Below, piece by piece: positions 55,272-64,000 of a stretch of DNA of 64,000 nucleotides. The position numbers and the translations under genes are program-made. Every line of letters starts with the position of its first letter. The first letter of the stretch is position 1. The DNA is from Idiomarina sp. (GTDB lineage Bacteria; Pseudomonadota; Gammaproteobacteria; Enterobacterales; Alteromonadaceae), in contig JAIUMU010000002.1 of NCBI GenBank assembly GCA_022565355.1, forward strand, positions 372,001 to 436,000. Direction: 5' to 3'. Under the pieces are notes generated by a model that was not told the origin of the DNA, did not search any database, and saw nothing but the letters and a program-made list of their open reading frames with translations.

Positions 55272-55357
55272 CCCATTAACGCCGCCAACACGCGCAGCTT
55301 TGTAGTGAAGGCGAAGCCTTAACGAAGAAGCTGTCGCCGTGCATGGCCTTGTTATGC
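55272..55357 (-). repeat. attC site 11
   Basis: About 86 bases, close relative of site 10, with cores GCATAACAAGG and GGCGTTAATG. Confidence 0.88.
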
Positions 55358-55360
55358 ATT

Positions 55361-56119
55361 TTAGCAATTAAATACATGCCACTGACCACCTATGTACCTG
55401 ACTCCCTTGCCATTCAAAGTAATCCATACCCCTGTTATAGGCTCAGGTAATTTTGGTGGAATAATCGGAACCGGCATCTCACTAAAAAAATAAGATTCAA
55501 CGCTCCAAGGTGCGCCACCAAGAACAATCGGAATAAAGGCATGCTTTTCTTTTGCGCTAGAGTTTCGAAGTTTCTTTACAACATCAGCTTTATCATCGCT
55601 GCTTAAAAATTTACTCACCCAAGCGACTACATCATCACCAACTTGACTGACTGGGCCGCCTCCTCCATCCATGGTCAAATGGGCATTACTACTTCCCGCT
55701 GCTCGATACATGTACAAGGAAGTTATTCCCAAACCATCCAAGGCATTGAATAATTCTGCGTTAAAGCGCCTCAGCTGCCAATCAACAGGTGTATATTCTG
55801 TAAGACCTAAATCTTCACATTGCCCGATAATATTGGCAATACCTCGGTTGAGCAATTTAATGTTCGCAGATCTCTTAATAGAGACAATCCAATCACCTGC
55901 TGAGTTAACCTTAATGGGGCCTTTTGCTGGGCCAACATTCCATGTTTCAGTTGCGACAGGGTCGACTGCACCAACACATTCAATAGCGTATTTAGGAGCG
56001 CTCTTTGATCCTATCCTAAGATCATACATTCCAGATTCAGAACCATCATCATGGACTTCAACTATCTCGCCCAGCTCATTGGCAACAATTTGCTTAGCCC
56101 AATCCTCGACAGTGCTCAA
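55361..56119 (-). CDS. Hypothetical soluble protein (cassette gene)
   Basis: A 252-residue protein without membrane segments. The N-terminal part ESGMYDLRIGS then KYAIECVGAVD has the Asp/Glu spacing of PD-(D/E)xK nuclease-like folds, but the Lys is missing, so I do not call a nuclease. No ATG fits: the only sensible start is TTG at 56119, 9 bases after a full aggagg. Complete cassette between sites 11 and 12. Confidence 0.62.
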   Translation of the reverse strand: MSTVEDWAKQIVANELGEIVEVHDDGSESGMYDLRIGSKSAPKYAIECVGAVDPVATETWNVGPAKGPIKVNSAGDWIVSIKRSANIKLLNRGIANIIGQCEDLGLTEYTPVDWQLRRFNAELFNALDGLGITSLYMYRAAGSSNAHLTMDGGGGPVSQVGDDVVAWVSKFLSSDDKADVVKKLRNSSAKEKHAFIPIVLGGAPWSVESYFFSEMPVPIIPPKLPEPITGVWITLNGKGVRYIGGQWHVFNC

Positions 56120-56137
56120 TGCTCATTGCCTCCTAAT

Positions 56138-56219
56138 GCATAACGCTCGAGCACAGCGGAACGAGCGAAGTGAGTGTCCGGCACCGCAGGTGCGAACTGA
56201 TGCGACTTGTTAAAAGGCA
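56138..56219 (-). repeat. attC site 12
   Basis: About 82 bases of the same subfamily as sites 1, 3 and 5, with cores TTTTAACAAG and GAGCGTTATGC. Confidence 0.88.
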
Positions 56220-56708
56220 TCATCCTCGACCTCTCAACTTGCGAAAAAGCTTTACCCAAAAGTCAGCACGACTCGCCAGCCACAGTCCAATAACCAACTG
56301 CAACATCAATCCCGCCGCTGTCATAAAATGAGCATATGACAAATCAGGTGCATTGGATATTGGCACGAGCGCCCGAGGCAGATAAGCCAAGGCATTGACA
56401 ATAAAATACAAACCCGCCAACTGGAACAGCATCTTCTGAGAATCATCACTCAGTGTGAGCGCAGAATCGCTTTTTGCTCTAGTCAGTGCAGACGTTGCCG
56501 ACTTGAAGATAAGAAATACAGCGAGCAAGCCAAGTACAAAAAATGCACCCGCAATGCCGAAAAGCATCCATTTAGGAGCCTCTTGCCCATGGAATATCTC
56601 AAAAGTTGGAATCATTAAAGCGATGCTTGGCAAACTCAACAGAAGATGAATCAGCAACCAAATTGACAGGACTTTTAATGCTATAGCTGTAACTTGTTGA
56701 GTAACCAT
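56220..56708 (-). CDS. Four-helix membrane protein (cassette gene)
   Basis: A 162-residue protein with four hydrophobic segments (about 8-28, 42-68, 92-112, 128-148) and a basic C-terminus (KLFRKLRGRG), so DUF2975-like in outline, though I cannot confirm it. The ATG at 56708 has an aaagg site; the longer frame would run through attC 13 and is rejected. Its stop touches attC 12. Confidence 0.7.
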   Translation of the reverse strand: MVTQQVTAIALKVLSIWLLIHLLLSLPSIALMIPTFEIFHGQEAPKWMLFGIAGAFFVLGLLAVFLIFKSATSALTRAKSDSALTLSDDSQKMLFQLAGLYFIVNALAYLPRALVPISNAPDLSYAHFMTAAGLMLQLVIGLWLASRADFWVKLFRKLRGRG

Positions 56709-56713
56709 ATTTT

Positions 56714-56798
56714 GCCTTTTAACGACGCACACAAAGGCGCGAGCTTGCGAGCGTCCTGCCGCTGCTTGCGGCGGCGAATTGGTGTGCCTTGTTAACTG
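56714..56798 (-). repeat. attC site 13 (right-most)
   Basis: About 85 bases with cores AGTTAACAAGG and GTCGTTAAAAG; inner arms ccgc-rich around gctgcttgc. Confidence 0.85.
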
Positions 56799-56800
56799 TT

Positions 56801-57172
56801 TTACATTGCACAATAAACCCCAACAAGATCACCACGAACGCCAATGGAAATAAATTCACCGTCTGTGCCTTCAGTACCAAGGCCAAACTCCTTATTCTTA
56901 GGGTCGTACCACTGAATGTAACCACCATCGATTGCAACGACCCAATAGTCCTCGAACACCTCTTTATTGAAGTGCTCGTGTGTTTCGCTTAGCCGAAACT
57001 TACGAAGATAGGGGATAACCAGAGATTCCCTAAGCTTTGGTATGTACGACAGAACCTTTTCCTCACTCCAGGGGCGGCCCAAAGTAGTGCCAGGCTCAGG
57101 TACATCGTAGCTATACGAGTCCAACTCTTCTTCAATAATCTGGCTGATATCTTCGCTATTCATATTTGACAT
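56801..57172 (-). CDS. Hypothetical acidic protein, first cassette gene
   Basis: A 123-residue acidic soluble protein with no membrane part. The stretch YWVVAIDGGYIQWYDPKNKEFGLG and an end GDLVGVYCAM suggest an SMI1/KNR4-like or immunity-protein-like fold, a guess from pattern alone. No ribosome site is seen before the ATG at 57172 or the one three codons later. It is promoter-proximal in the array. Confidence 0.65.
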   Translation of the reverse strand: MSNMNSEDISQIIEEELDSYSYDVPEPGTTLGRPWSEEKVLSYIPKLRESLVIPYLRKFRLSETHEHFNKEVFEDYWVVAIDGGYIQWYDPKNKEFGLGTEGTDGEFISIGVRGDLVGVYCAM

Positions 57173-57177
57173 TTAAC
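57171..57177 (-). repeat. Recombination core at the right end of the array (attI-like position)
   Basis: The heptamer atttaac (complement GTTAAAT) fits the integron core consensus RYYYAAC/GTTRRRY exactly and sits where the first cassette would join attI. No pairing arm lies next to it, as expected for attI rather than attC. A 7-base match can arise by chance. Confidence 0.4.
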
Positions 57178-57198
57178 ATTTAAATACTAAGCATGCGC

Positions 57199-57226
57199 GG
57201 TATATGCCACACATTTTTTGCGTAAA
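57199..57226 (-). promoter_or_regulatory. Possible array promoter (Pc-like)
   Basis: On the minus strand TTTACG and TATACC are separated by 16 bases, a weak sigma-70 pair ending about 30 bases before the first cassette gene. It is in the place of an integron Pc promoter. Confidence 0.35.
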
Positions 57227-57534
57227 AATTTCAGGAAGTTTTTGAAAGGAAAGAATAAAGCTCAAAATACATCCCTGTAATCTATTGCGTGAAAACGAGC
57301 ATGCTCGTTGATTGCGGATAGTGTGCGTGCGCATTAATTCCGGTAGCGATGCTCAGTATCTGGGTTGTTTAACTTACAAGTTCTTAACATTACGGCTTTT
57401 TTTGCAGGAGGGCAAGTTGATAGCGAGAATTGGCTTTCGGGTTATTGCGCATGCTTGAATATCTTGGGGAGTTGGGTTAATTCGTGGTGCTAGTGCAATC
57501 TTTGGCGCTAATGCAACAAAAGTAGTGCAACAAA

Positions 57535-57571
57535 AAAGGCCTAACAATGATTTGCACCATCGTAGGCCTTT
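57535..57571 (-). terminator. Intrinsic terminator of the pyruvate dehydrogenase operon
   Basis: Arms aaaggccta and taggccttt pair over 9 bp, with six more pairs inside around a ttgc loop; the minus strand continues into six Ts. It lies about 75 bases after the lpdA stop. Confidence 0.85.
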
Positions 57572-57646
57572 ATTAGATGTAGCGGGTTTGGCTTTCGCCG
57601 AAGCCGCTAACCATTACCGCTTACATAAAACGCTAAAAGCTAGAAA

Positions 57647-59071
57647 TTACTTCTTCTTCGCTTTTTTGTTTGGTAAATCGGTGATTGAACCTTCCATTAC
57701 CTCGGCGGCTAAGCCTACTGATTCATGTAAGGTTGGGTGGGCGTGTACAGTTAACGCGATGTCTTCTGCATCGGCACCCATTTCAATTGCTAAGCACACT
57801 TCGCCAAGTAGTTCGCCGGCGTGTGCGCCAACCATTGCACCACCAAGAATTCGATGGGTTTCTTTATCGAAAATCAATTTCGTAAAGCCATCGGTTGCGC
57901 CTGAAGCAATTGCCCGGCCAGAAGCAGACCAAGGGAATACTGCGGTTTCAATGGCAATATTCTGCTCTTTGGCTTCTTTCTCGGTTAAACCTGCCCATGC
58001 AACTTCTGGATCGGTGTACGCGATTGAAGGAATTACTTTTGGATCGAAGTAGTGTTTCTTACCAGAAATTACTTCGGCGGCCACGTGGCCTTCGTGCACG
58101 GCTTTGTGGGCAAGCATTGGCTGGCCAACGATATCGCCGATAGCGAAGATGTGCTCTACGTTGGTGCGTAATTGCTTATCTACTTCAATGAAGCCTTTAT
58201 CGGTAACTTTAACGCCAGCTTTATCTGCACCTAACTTGCCGCCATTTGGTGTACGGCCAACAGCTACGAGTACAGCATCGTATTTCACTGGTTTTTCTGG
58301 GGCGTTTTTGCCTTCGAAGGTTACGTGAATGCCATCTTTCTTGGCTTCCACTTTAGTTACCTTGGTTTCCAACATGATGTTATCGAATTTCGATTTCATT
58401 GATTTGGTAAACACTTTAATTAAATCTTTATCGGCTGCTGGAATTAGCTGGTCCATGAACTCAACTACGTCTAGCTTAGAGCCTAATGCGCTGTATACAC
58501 AGCCCATTTCCAAACCGATAATACCACCACCAAGAAGCAACATTTTCTTCGGTACGAATGGTAATTCTAACGCATCGGTAGAATCCCAAATGCGCTCATC
58601 GTCATGTGGAATGAATGGCAATTCTACAGGTTGTGAACCGGCTGCAATAATCGCGTTATCGAACTTGATTACTGTTTCTTTATCACCAGTAACTTTTAGT
58701 TCGTTAGCGCCAGTGAATTCACCTTTACCGGTAACCACTTGCACTTTACGCATTTTCGACATTTGCCCAAGGCCGTTAGTAAGCTGGCTTACTACTTTGC
58801 TTTTGTGCTCACGAATTTTATCGAGGTCGATTTTTGGCGCTGCAAACGAAACACCGGTATCGCCTAGGTGTTTTGCATCATCAATGTGCTTGGCCAAATG
58901 CAATAATGCTTTTGAAGGGATACAGCCTACGTTCAAGCACACACCGCCTAACACGTTGTAACGCTCTACGATAACTACATCTAAACCTAAATCGGCTGCA
59001 CGGAACGCTGCTGAGTAACCACCAGGGCCACCGCCTAGAACTACAACCTGTGTTTTAATTTCGTTGCTCAT
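57647..59071 (-). CDS. lpdA: Dihydrolipoyl dehydrogenase (E3)
   Basis: A 474-residue FAD enzyme that re-oxidises dihydrolipoamide with NAD+ in pyruvate and 2-oxoglutarate dehydrogenase. FAD motif GGGPGGYSAA at 13-22, redox pair C45/C50 in GGVCLNVGCIPSK, NAD motif GGGIIGLE, and the C-terminal HAHPTLHE with the catalytic His-Glu. The longer frame to 59128 lacks a ribosome site; the ATG at 59071 has one (aggggtg). It is the last gene of the operon, 125 bases after aceF. Confidence 0.96.
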   Translation of the reverse strand: MSNEIKTQVVVLGGGPGGYSAAFRAADLGLDVVIVERYNVLGGVCLNVGCIPSKALLHLAKHIDDAKHLGDTGVSFAAPKIDLDKIREHKSKVVSQLTNGLGQMSKMRKVQVVTGKGEFTGANELKVTGDKETVIKFDNAIIAAGSQPVELPFIPHDDERIWDSTDALELPFVPKKMLLLGGGIIGLEMGCVYSALGSKLDVVEFMDQLIPAADKDLIKVFTKSMKSKFDNIMLETKVTKVEAKKDGIHVTFEGKNAPEKPVKYDAVLVAVGRTPNGGKLGADKAGVKVTDKGFIEVDKQLRTNVEHIFAIGDIVGQPMLAHKAVHEGHVAAEVISGKKHYFDPKVIPSIAYTDPEVAWAGLTEKEAKEQNIAIETAVFPWSASGRAIASGATDGFTKLIFDKETHRILGGAMVGAHAGELLGEVCLAIEMGADAEDIALTVHAHPTLHESVGLAAEVMEGSITDLPNKKAKKK

Positions 59072-59196
59072 GTTCACCCCTATTCTGTTTGCAAATGGCG
59101 TAGTTGATGGGGATATTTCTACTTTCAACCACGCAATTCGCTCTGTAATTCACTTTTCGGGCAATATTGTACCGAGAAAACCTCGGTACGTCTTGC

Positions 59197-60972
59197 CTAG
59201 AGTATAATTTTCCGGATATCGCTTAGTACGCTGCTCAGGTAAACAGTAAAGCGTGCTGCAAGCGCGCCGTCTATTACCCGATGGTCGTAAGAAAGGCTGA
59301 GCGGCAGCATTAAGCGTGGCTCGAATTCCTTACCATTCCATACCGGTTTGAAATCGCTTTTCGATACGCCCAAAATAGCTACTTCTGGCGCATTCACGAT
59401 TGGTGTAAACGCGGTACCACCAATGCCACCTAGGCTAGAAATTGACATACAGCCACCTTGCATATCGGCTGATTTCAATTTGCCATCGCGGGCACGAATA
59501 CTTACATCGGCGAGTTCACGAGAAAGCTCTACAATACCTTTCTTATCTACATCACGAATTACCGGCACTACCAAACCTTTTGGCGTATCTACCGCGATAC
59601 CGATATGAATATACTTCTTCATAATCAGGTGCTCGCCATCTTCGTGCAGTGAAGAATTGAACTGCGGGAACTCGGCTAATGCTTTCGCCAAGGCTTTCAT
59701 AATGAATACCAGCGGCGTGAATTTCACATCGGCTTTGCGCTTCGCTAACTGCTCGTTTTCACCTTTACGGAATGCTTCTAGTTCGGTGATATCGGCTTCA
59801 TCAAACTGAGTTACGTGTGGAATGGTTACCCAGTTGCGATGTAGATTTGGCCCAGAAATACGCTGAATACGGGTCATTTCTACTTCTTCAATTTCACCAA
59901 ACTTGCTGAAATCTACTTTAGGCTGCGCAATTACTTGCAAGCCGCCTTCGCCACCGGTGCTTGGAGCCGAAGATGCTTTTGGCCGTGAAAGTTCGTATTT
60001 CACAAACTCTTGCACATCTTGCTTCAGTACGCGATTTTTCGGGCCGGTGCCAGAAACCTTGCTAAGATCTACCCCAAACTCGCGTGCTACCCGGCGCACT
60101 GCCGGTGATGCGTGTACCAATGCATCGGCTTTGCCTTTGCGGCCCAGCGGATGATCTGGCACTGGCGGTTCACGGCGTTCGCTGCGGCTACCCGAATCGC
60201 TTTCGCTTTTGCTTTCAGCTTGCTCTTCTTTTGCAGCCGGCTTGCTTGCTTCGCTCTTGCTCTCTGATTCGCTTGCAGTTTCAGTTTCTGCTTCTTCTGC
60301 AGAATCATCTTCACCGGCGATTTCCAGCTCTAGCACTAATGAGCCTTGTTTTACTTTATCGCCCACTTTCACTTTCAAGCTTTTCACTTTACCGGCTTGT
60401 GGGCTCGGCACGTCCATTGTCGCTTTATCGGTTTCTAGGGTAATGAGGCCATCTTCTTCCGATATCTCATCACCTTCGCTAACCAGCACTTCAATTACTT
60501 CAACTTCACCATCTTCACCGATATCTGGCACGGCTACTTCAATTACCTTGCTGCCACCGGAAGATTTCTTCGGCTTAGTATCGGCTTTTGGTGCCTCTTT
60601 CTCTGGCTCTTCTTCTTTGCTTTCGCTATCAGCATCAGATTTCTTGCTTGCGCTTGAATCACTGCTTTCATCGGCGCTCTTTTCTGCGCTTTCACTATCA
60701 GCATCGCTGCTAGAATCATCACCAGAATCGCCGCTTGCAGCTTCCATAAGCGCCAGCAAATCACCTTCGCTGATCTTATCGCCCACTTTCACTTTCAGGC
60801 TTTTCACTACGCCAGCAAATGGCGCAGGGATATCCATCGATGCTTTATCCGATTCTACTGTTACCAGTGAATCTTCTGCATCAACGTTATCGCCTTCGCT
60901 AACCAATACCTCAATTACTTCTACGCTTTCCCCACCAACGTCGGGAACTTTAACTTCTTTTGCATCAGCCAT
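59197..60972 (-). CDS. aceF: Dihydrolipoamide acetyltransferase (E2)
   Basis: A 591-residue core subunit of pyruvate dehydrogenase. Two lipoyl domains (K43 in ESDKASMD, K183 in ETDKATMD) are followed by long Ser/Glu/Asp/Lys-rich linkers, a peripheral subunit-binding domain (about 290-325, [16 protein letters not shown]) and the acetyltransferase domain with the catalytic H564 and D568 in DHRVIDG. E. coli AceF has three lipoyl domains; two is common outside enterics. Excellent aggag site. It starts 10 bases after aceE. Confidence 0.96.
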   Translation of the reverse strand: MADAKEVKVPDVGGESVEVIEVLVSEGDNVDAEDSLVTVESDKASMDIPAPFAGVVKSLKVKVGDKISEGDLLALMEAASGDSGDDSSSDADSESAEKSADESSDSSASKKSDADSESKEEEPEKEAPKADTKPKKSSGGSKVIEVAVPDIGEDGEVEVIEVLVSEGDEISEEDGLITLETDKATMDVPSPQAGKVKSLKVKVGDKVKQGSLVLELEIAGEDDSAEEAETETASESESKSEASKPAAKEEQAESKSESDSGSRSERREPPVPDHPLGRKGKADALVHASPAVRRVAREFGVDLSKVSGTGPKNRVLKQDVQEFVKYELSRPKASSAPSTGGEGGLQVIAQPKVDFSKFGEIEEVEMTRIQRISGPNLHRNWVTIPHVTQFDEADITELEAFRKGENEQLAKRKADVKFTPLVFIMKALAKALAEFPQFNSSLHEDGEHLIMKKYIHIGIAVDTPKGLVVPVIRDVDKKGIVELSRELADVSIRARDGKLKSADMQGGCMSISSLGGIGGTAFTPIVNAPEVAILGVSKSDFKPVWNGKEFEPRLMLPLSLSYDHRVIDGALAARFTVYLSSVLSDIRKIIL

Positions 60973-60982
60973 TATGTTCTCC

Positions 60983-63649
60983 TTACGCGTTGAGTGGGTT
61001 CACTTTATCTACATCGATACCGAAATCTTTAATGGCTTTTGCCACTACTTTCTTATCGATATCCCCTGCTTTCGCTAGCTCAGAAAGAGCTGCCAATACA
61101 ATGTACTCTGGGCTCACTTCAAAGTGCCGGCGCAAGTTCTCGCGGCTATCTGAACGACCAAAGCCATCGGTACCTAATACGCGATACGGTGCTGGCACCC
61201 ATGCACGTACTTGATCGGCGTAAAGCTTCATGTAATCGGTTGCTGCAATTACTGGGCCTTCGGTTTTCTCAAGTAGCTCAGTGATGTAAGCCTTTTTCTC
61301 TTTCTTGCTTGGGTTCAGCATGTTGTAACGCTCTACATCCAAACCATCGCGCGCAAGTTCGTTAAACGAGGTAGCGCTGAACACAGTAGCCTGAATGCCG
61401 AAATCATCAGCCAGCATGCTGGCGGCTTTGCGCACTTGCTGCAAAATAGAACCTGAGCCTAACAAGCGTACTTTCGCAGTAGCTTTTTTCGGCTTCACTT
61501 CGTCTAGCTGGTAAATACCACGCAGAATGCCTTCTTCAACACCCTCTGGCATTTCTGGCTGCTTGTAGTTTTCGTTCAGCACGGTTAAGTAATAGAACAC
61601 GTTTTCCTGCTCGCCATACATGCGGCGCATACCATCGTGCACAATTACCGCTACTTCGTAGCCATAGGTTGGATCGTAGGTAACGCAGTTTGGCACAGTA
61701 CCGAAATGCAAGTGGCTGTGGCCATCTTGGTGCTGTAAGCCTTCGCCGTTCAAGGTTGTACGGCCTGCCGTACCACCAATCAAGAAACCACGAGTTTGGC
61801 TATCACCAGCGGCCCACACTAAATCACCTACGCGTTGGAAACCAAACATAGAGTAATAAGTGTAGAACGGGATCATCGGCTCGTTGTTGGTAGAGTAGCT
61901 GGTACCTGCTGCCACAAACGATGCCATTGCACCGAGTTCGTTAATGCCTTCTTGCAGTACTTGGCCTTTCTTATCTTCCCGATAATAAGCAACTTGATCG
62001 GCATCTTGCGGGGTATATTTCTGGCCTTGGCTAGAATAAATACCTACCTGGCGGAACAAGCCTTCCATACCAAAGGTACGGGCTTCATCTGGAATAATTG
62101 GCACAATGCGCTGGCCAATTTTCTTATCTTTCAACAATGCCGTAAGTACACGTACAAACGCCATGGTGGTAGAAATTTCCCGATCGCCTGAGCCTTTCAA
62201 TACCGCATCAAAAATCTTCAATGCAGGTAGCTCGAGCTCTTTATCGGTTTCCGGACGACGCACTGGCATAAAGCCACCGAGCTTCTCGCGGCGTTCCTTC
62301 ATGTACTTCATTTCTTCGCTATCTTCTGGGAAGCGATAGAATGGCATTGCTTCTAAATCTTCATCTTTAATTGGAATGTTGAAGCGATCGCGGAAGTGCT
62401 TAATTGCTTCTACATCCATTTTCTTCACTTGGTGCGCTACGTTTTTACCTTCGCCCGCAGCACCCATGCCGTAACCTTTTACGGTTTTCGCCAAAATAAC
62501 CTGTGGCCGGCCTTTGGTGTTCACTGCTTTATGGTAAGCCGCGTACACTTTTACTGGATCGTGGCCACCACGGTTTAAGCGCCAAATATCTTCATCTGAA
62601 AGGTTGGCTACCATCGCTTTGGTTTCTTCAGTTTTGCCGAAGAATTTCTCGCGGGTATACGCACCACCTTTCGCTTTGTAGTTTTGGTATTCGCCATCTA
62701 CGCTGGTTTGCATAATTTCGGCAAGCTTACCTTCGGTATCGCGATATAACAGCGGATCCCAGTAGCGGCCCCAAATTACTTTAATTACTTCCCAGCCAGC
62801 ACCACGGAATGTGCCTTCCAGCTCTTGAATGATTTTGCCGTTACCACGTACCGGACCATCTAAGCGCTGTAAGTTACAGTTCACGATAAAGGTAAGGTTA
62901 TCCAAACCTTCACGGGTAGCTAAACCAATGGCACCTAAGCTTTCTGGCTCATCTACTTCGCCATCGCCTAAGAAGCAATATACCCGCTGGTTTGAGCAAT
63001 CTTTAATGCCGCGATCGGTAAGGTACTTCAAGAAACGTGCGGTATAAATTGCCTGCATTGGGCCAAGGCCCATAGAAACTGTTGGGAACTGCCAAAAATC
63101 TGGCATCAACTTCGGATGCGGATATGAAGAAATACCTTCGCCATCTACTTCTTGGCGGAAGCCATCAAGTTGTTCTTCGGTAAGCCGACCTTCAAGGAAC
63201 GCCCGGGCATAAATACCTGGCGAAACGTGGCCCTGAATAAATAAGAAATCGCCGCCATCTTCACCTGGAGCACGGAAGAAGTGGTTGAAGCCCACATCGT
63301 ACAACATGGCTGAAGAAGCAAAGCTAGAAATGTGGCCGCCAAGCTCAAGATCTTTCTTCGAAGCCCGCAATACCATAGCCAATGCATTCCAGCGAATGGC
63401 TGCCCGAATCCGCGCTTCCAAGGTTTGATCGCCAGGCATTACTGGCTCTTGGCTCACTGGAATCGTGTTGAGGTACGCAGTGGTAGGTTGATACGGCAAA
63501 TACGCACCACTACGGCGCGCCTTATCAATCAGCTGCTCAAGAATAAAATGCGCCCGCTCTGGGCCTTCAGCATCAAGTACGGCTTCTAGTGAATCGAGCC
63601 ATTCTTGCGTTTCTTGCTGATCAATATCGTGTTGATCTAAATCTGACAT
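60983..63649 (-). CDS. aceE: Pyruvate dehydrogenase E1 component, homodimeric type
   Basis: An 888-residue thiamine-diphosphate enzyme decarboxylating pyruvate and acetylating E2 lipoyl groups. Full length like E. coli AceE (887). Landmarks: [12 protein letters not shown] (ThDP/Mg motif GDG), the EEG-like end region with [19 protein letters not shown], and LGTDG. Ribosome site aaggaa. It follows the pdhR gene by 9 bases. Confidence 0.97.
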   Translation of the reverse strand: MSDLDQHDIDQQETQEWLDSLEAVLDAEGPERAHFILEQLIDKARRSGAYLPYQPTTAYLNTIPVSQEPVMPGDQTLEARIRAAIRWNALAMVLRASKKDLELGGHISSFASSAMLYDVGFNHFFRAPGEDGGDFLFIQGHVSPGIYARAFLEGRLTEEQLDGFRQEVDGEGISSYPHPKLMPDFWQFPTVSMGLGPMQAIYTARFLKYLTDRGIKDCSNQRVYCFLGDGEVDEPESLGAIGLATREGLDNLTFIVNCNLQRLDGPVRGNGKIIQELEGTFRGAGWEVIKVIWGRYWDPLLYRDTEGKLAEIMQTSVDGEYQNYKAKGGAYTREKFFGKTEETKAMVANLSDEDIWRLNRGGHDPVKVYAAYHKAVNTKGRPQVILAKTVKGYGMGAAGEGKNVAHQVKKMDVEAIKHFRDRFNIPIKDEDLEAMPFYRFPEDSEEMKYMKERREKLGGFMPVRRPETDKELELPALKIFDAVLKGSGDREISTTMAFVRVLTALLKDKKIGQRIVPIIPDEARTFGMEGLFRQVGIYSSQGQKYTPQDADQVAYYREDKKGQVLQEGINELGAMASFVAAGTSYSTNNEPMIPFYTYYSMFGFQRVGDLVWAAGDSQTRGFLIGGTAGRTTLNGEGLQHQDGHSHLHFGTVPNCVTYDPTYGYEVAVIVHDGMRRMYGEQENVFYYLTVLNENYKQPEMPEGVEEGILRGIYQLDEVKPKKATAKVRLLGSGSILQQVRKAASMLADDFGIQATVFSATSFNELARDGLDVERYNMLNPSKKEKKAYITELLEKTEGPVIAATDYMKLYADQVRAWVPAPYRVLGTDGFGRSDSRENLRRHFEVSPEYIVLAALSELAKAGDIDKKVVAKAIKDFGIDVDKVNPLNA

Positions 63650-63658
63650 AGTAATTCC

Positions 63659-64000
63659 TTACTTCTCCGCTGGAGTCGATAACGGTTCACTCCGCCGCAA
63701 CGCTCGTTGCAGCCGGGTGTGCTCCCGATTCAGGTGTAATAACGTTCCTTCAATGTAAGCCAAATGTTGGTGGCAGGCATCCCGTGCTTGCTCTGGCTCT
63801 CGTGCAATAATTGCATCTACAATTGCTTGTCGATGAATATGTAACTGCTCCCGCACATCACTGCGTTGGGAGAGAATTTCTAAATTACGGCGCATGTTTT
63901 CTTGCAGCAACTCGCGCATACCGCGCACCAGGTGCAATAACACCACATTGTGCGAAGCTTCAGCGATGCTGGCATAGAACACCATTAATGCTTTTGCTTG
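63659..64000 (-). CDS. pdhR: Pyruvate dehydrogenase complex repressor PdhR, C-terminal part
   Basis: The reverse strand is open from the right edge to a stop at 63659, giving 113 residues of a GntR/FadR-type FCD ligand-binding domain: IAEASHN with the metal/ligand His, then REPEQARDACHQHLAYIE. The position directly before aceE identifies PdhR, the pyruvate-sensing repressor. The DNA-binding N-terminal half and the promoter lie beyond the window. Confidence 0.88.
   Translation of the reverse strand, partial: QAKALMVFYASIAEASHNVVLLHLVRGMRELLQENMRRNLEILSQRSDVREQLHIHRQAIVDAIIAREPEQARDACHQHLAYIEGTLLHLNREHTRLQRALRRSEPLSTPAEK

Larger units (their letters stand above)
47991..56798 (-). mobile_element. 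Integron gene-cassette array without integrase (CALIN-type)
   Basis: Thirteen attC-like sites, listed separately, alternate with small genes that all read leftwards. In cassette orientation each site starts with an R'' box like GCATAACAAG or CCTAACAAA and ends with an R' box like GGCGTTATA or GCGTTAGG, with imperfect inverted arms between. No IntI-type integrase gene is present within 64 kb, and the right end meets lpdA after about 470 non-coding bases. Spacing is regular (0.3-1.3 kb) except for one 2.1-kb gap (51,563-53,672) holding three genes. Confidence 0.88.
57173..57646. other. Non-coding stretch between array and lpdA
   Basis: About 470 AT-rich bases with no convincing gene on either strand and no integrase remnant I can recognise. 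It holds the attI-like core, a weak promoter, a perfect 16-base palindrome at 57294-57309 (aacgagcatgctcgtt), two copies of tgcaacaaaa near 57513-57535 and the lpdA terminator. Confidence 0.6.

Noticed and set aside
56709..56813. Longer N-terminus (35 extra residues) for the 162-residue membrane protein
   Set aside because: The extension is translated attC 13, and a proper ribosome site precedes the internal ATG at 56708.
57525..58052. 175-residue plus-strand frame at the right end of the array, where an intI would lie
   Set aside because: It overlaps lpdA antisense and its terminator, and shows no recombinase motif.
60209..61078. 289-residue Ser-rich open frame on the plus strand
   Set aside because: Antisense of the acidic Ser/Glu/Lys linkers and lipoyl domains of aceF; low complexity, no family.
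1..64000. tRNA, rRNA, riboswitch or replication origin
   Set aside because: I looked for the usual tRNA arms, rRNA motifs, an FMN element near ribA and DnaA-box clusters and found none I could defend; a covariance search would be decisive.

Overview
The window looks like a chromosomal piece of a marine gammaproteobacterium in the Alteromonadales. Idiomarinaceae (Idiomarina, Pseudidiomarina or Aliidiomarina) is my best guess. The guess rests on gene content: many secreted metallopeptidases, a FecI/FecR/TonB-receptor module, copper efflux, queuosine salvage-type QueH, and a pdhR-aceE-aceF-lpdA operon. I could run no database search, so the family-level placement is inference.

Layout. 1-1800: P-II-like regulator (cut by the window edge) and a double DUF1538 membrane protein. 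1934-7333: LysR regulator divergent from a two-gene RND efflux pump. 7390-10359: lipoprotein, O6-alkylguanine-DNA alkyltransferase and membrane glycerophosphodiesterase. 10422-19407: a seven-gene copper unit read leftwards (His/Cys-rich protein, CusC-, CusB-, CusA-, CopC- and CopD-like), with a palindromic operator candidate at its head. 19625-23375: metzincin protease and NRAMP-like transporter. 23474-31882: M14 peptidase, TonB receptor with FecR and FecI, and M13 peptidase. 31997-34019: RibA and ChrA. 34158-38645: octaheme cytochrome/TPR protein and a sulfatase. 38653-43315: phospholipase-D-like protein, two GGDEF proteins and QueH. 43496-44167: DJ-1/PfpI-like protein.

44.3-57.2 kb is the accessory region. 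It starts with a toxin-antitoxin-like pair, two small membrane proteins and a GC-richer SDR/SMP-30 pair. It continues as a gene-cassette array with 13 recognisable attC sites (about 47,991-56,798). All cassette genes are on the minus strand. I find no integron integrase anywhere in the window, so this is a CALIN (attC cluster lacking an integrase) or the far part of a chromosomal integron. Cargo includes a HigBA pair, a HEPN-motif protein, a zinc-ribbon membrane protein, an alpha/beta hydrolase, a 46-residue Arg/Cys/Trp-rich protein, a protein resembling the N-terminal part of a tyrosine recombinase, and several small membrane or secreted proteins of unknown role. The array ends against the pyruvate dehydrogenase operon (57,647 to the right edge), which is ordinary housekeeping DNA.

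How genes fit together: the copper unit should move Cu(I) from the periplasm out of the cell; FecI/FecR/TonB receptor form a surface-signalling uptake system whose neighbours are peptidases, in line with a protein-scavenging lifestyle; pdhR-aceEF-lpdA makes acetyl-CoA under pyruvate control. Most promising for new biology are the HEPN cassette, the 46-residue protein, the recombinase-like gene with paired direct repeats, and the Cys-rich HicA-like/HTH pair with its own operator.
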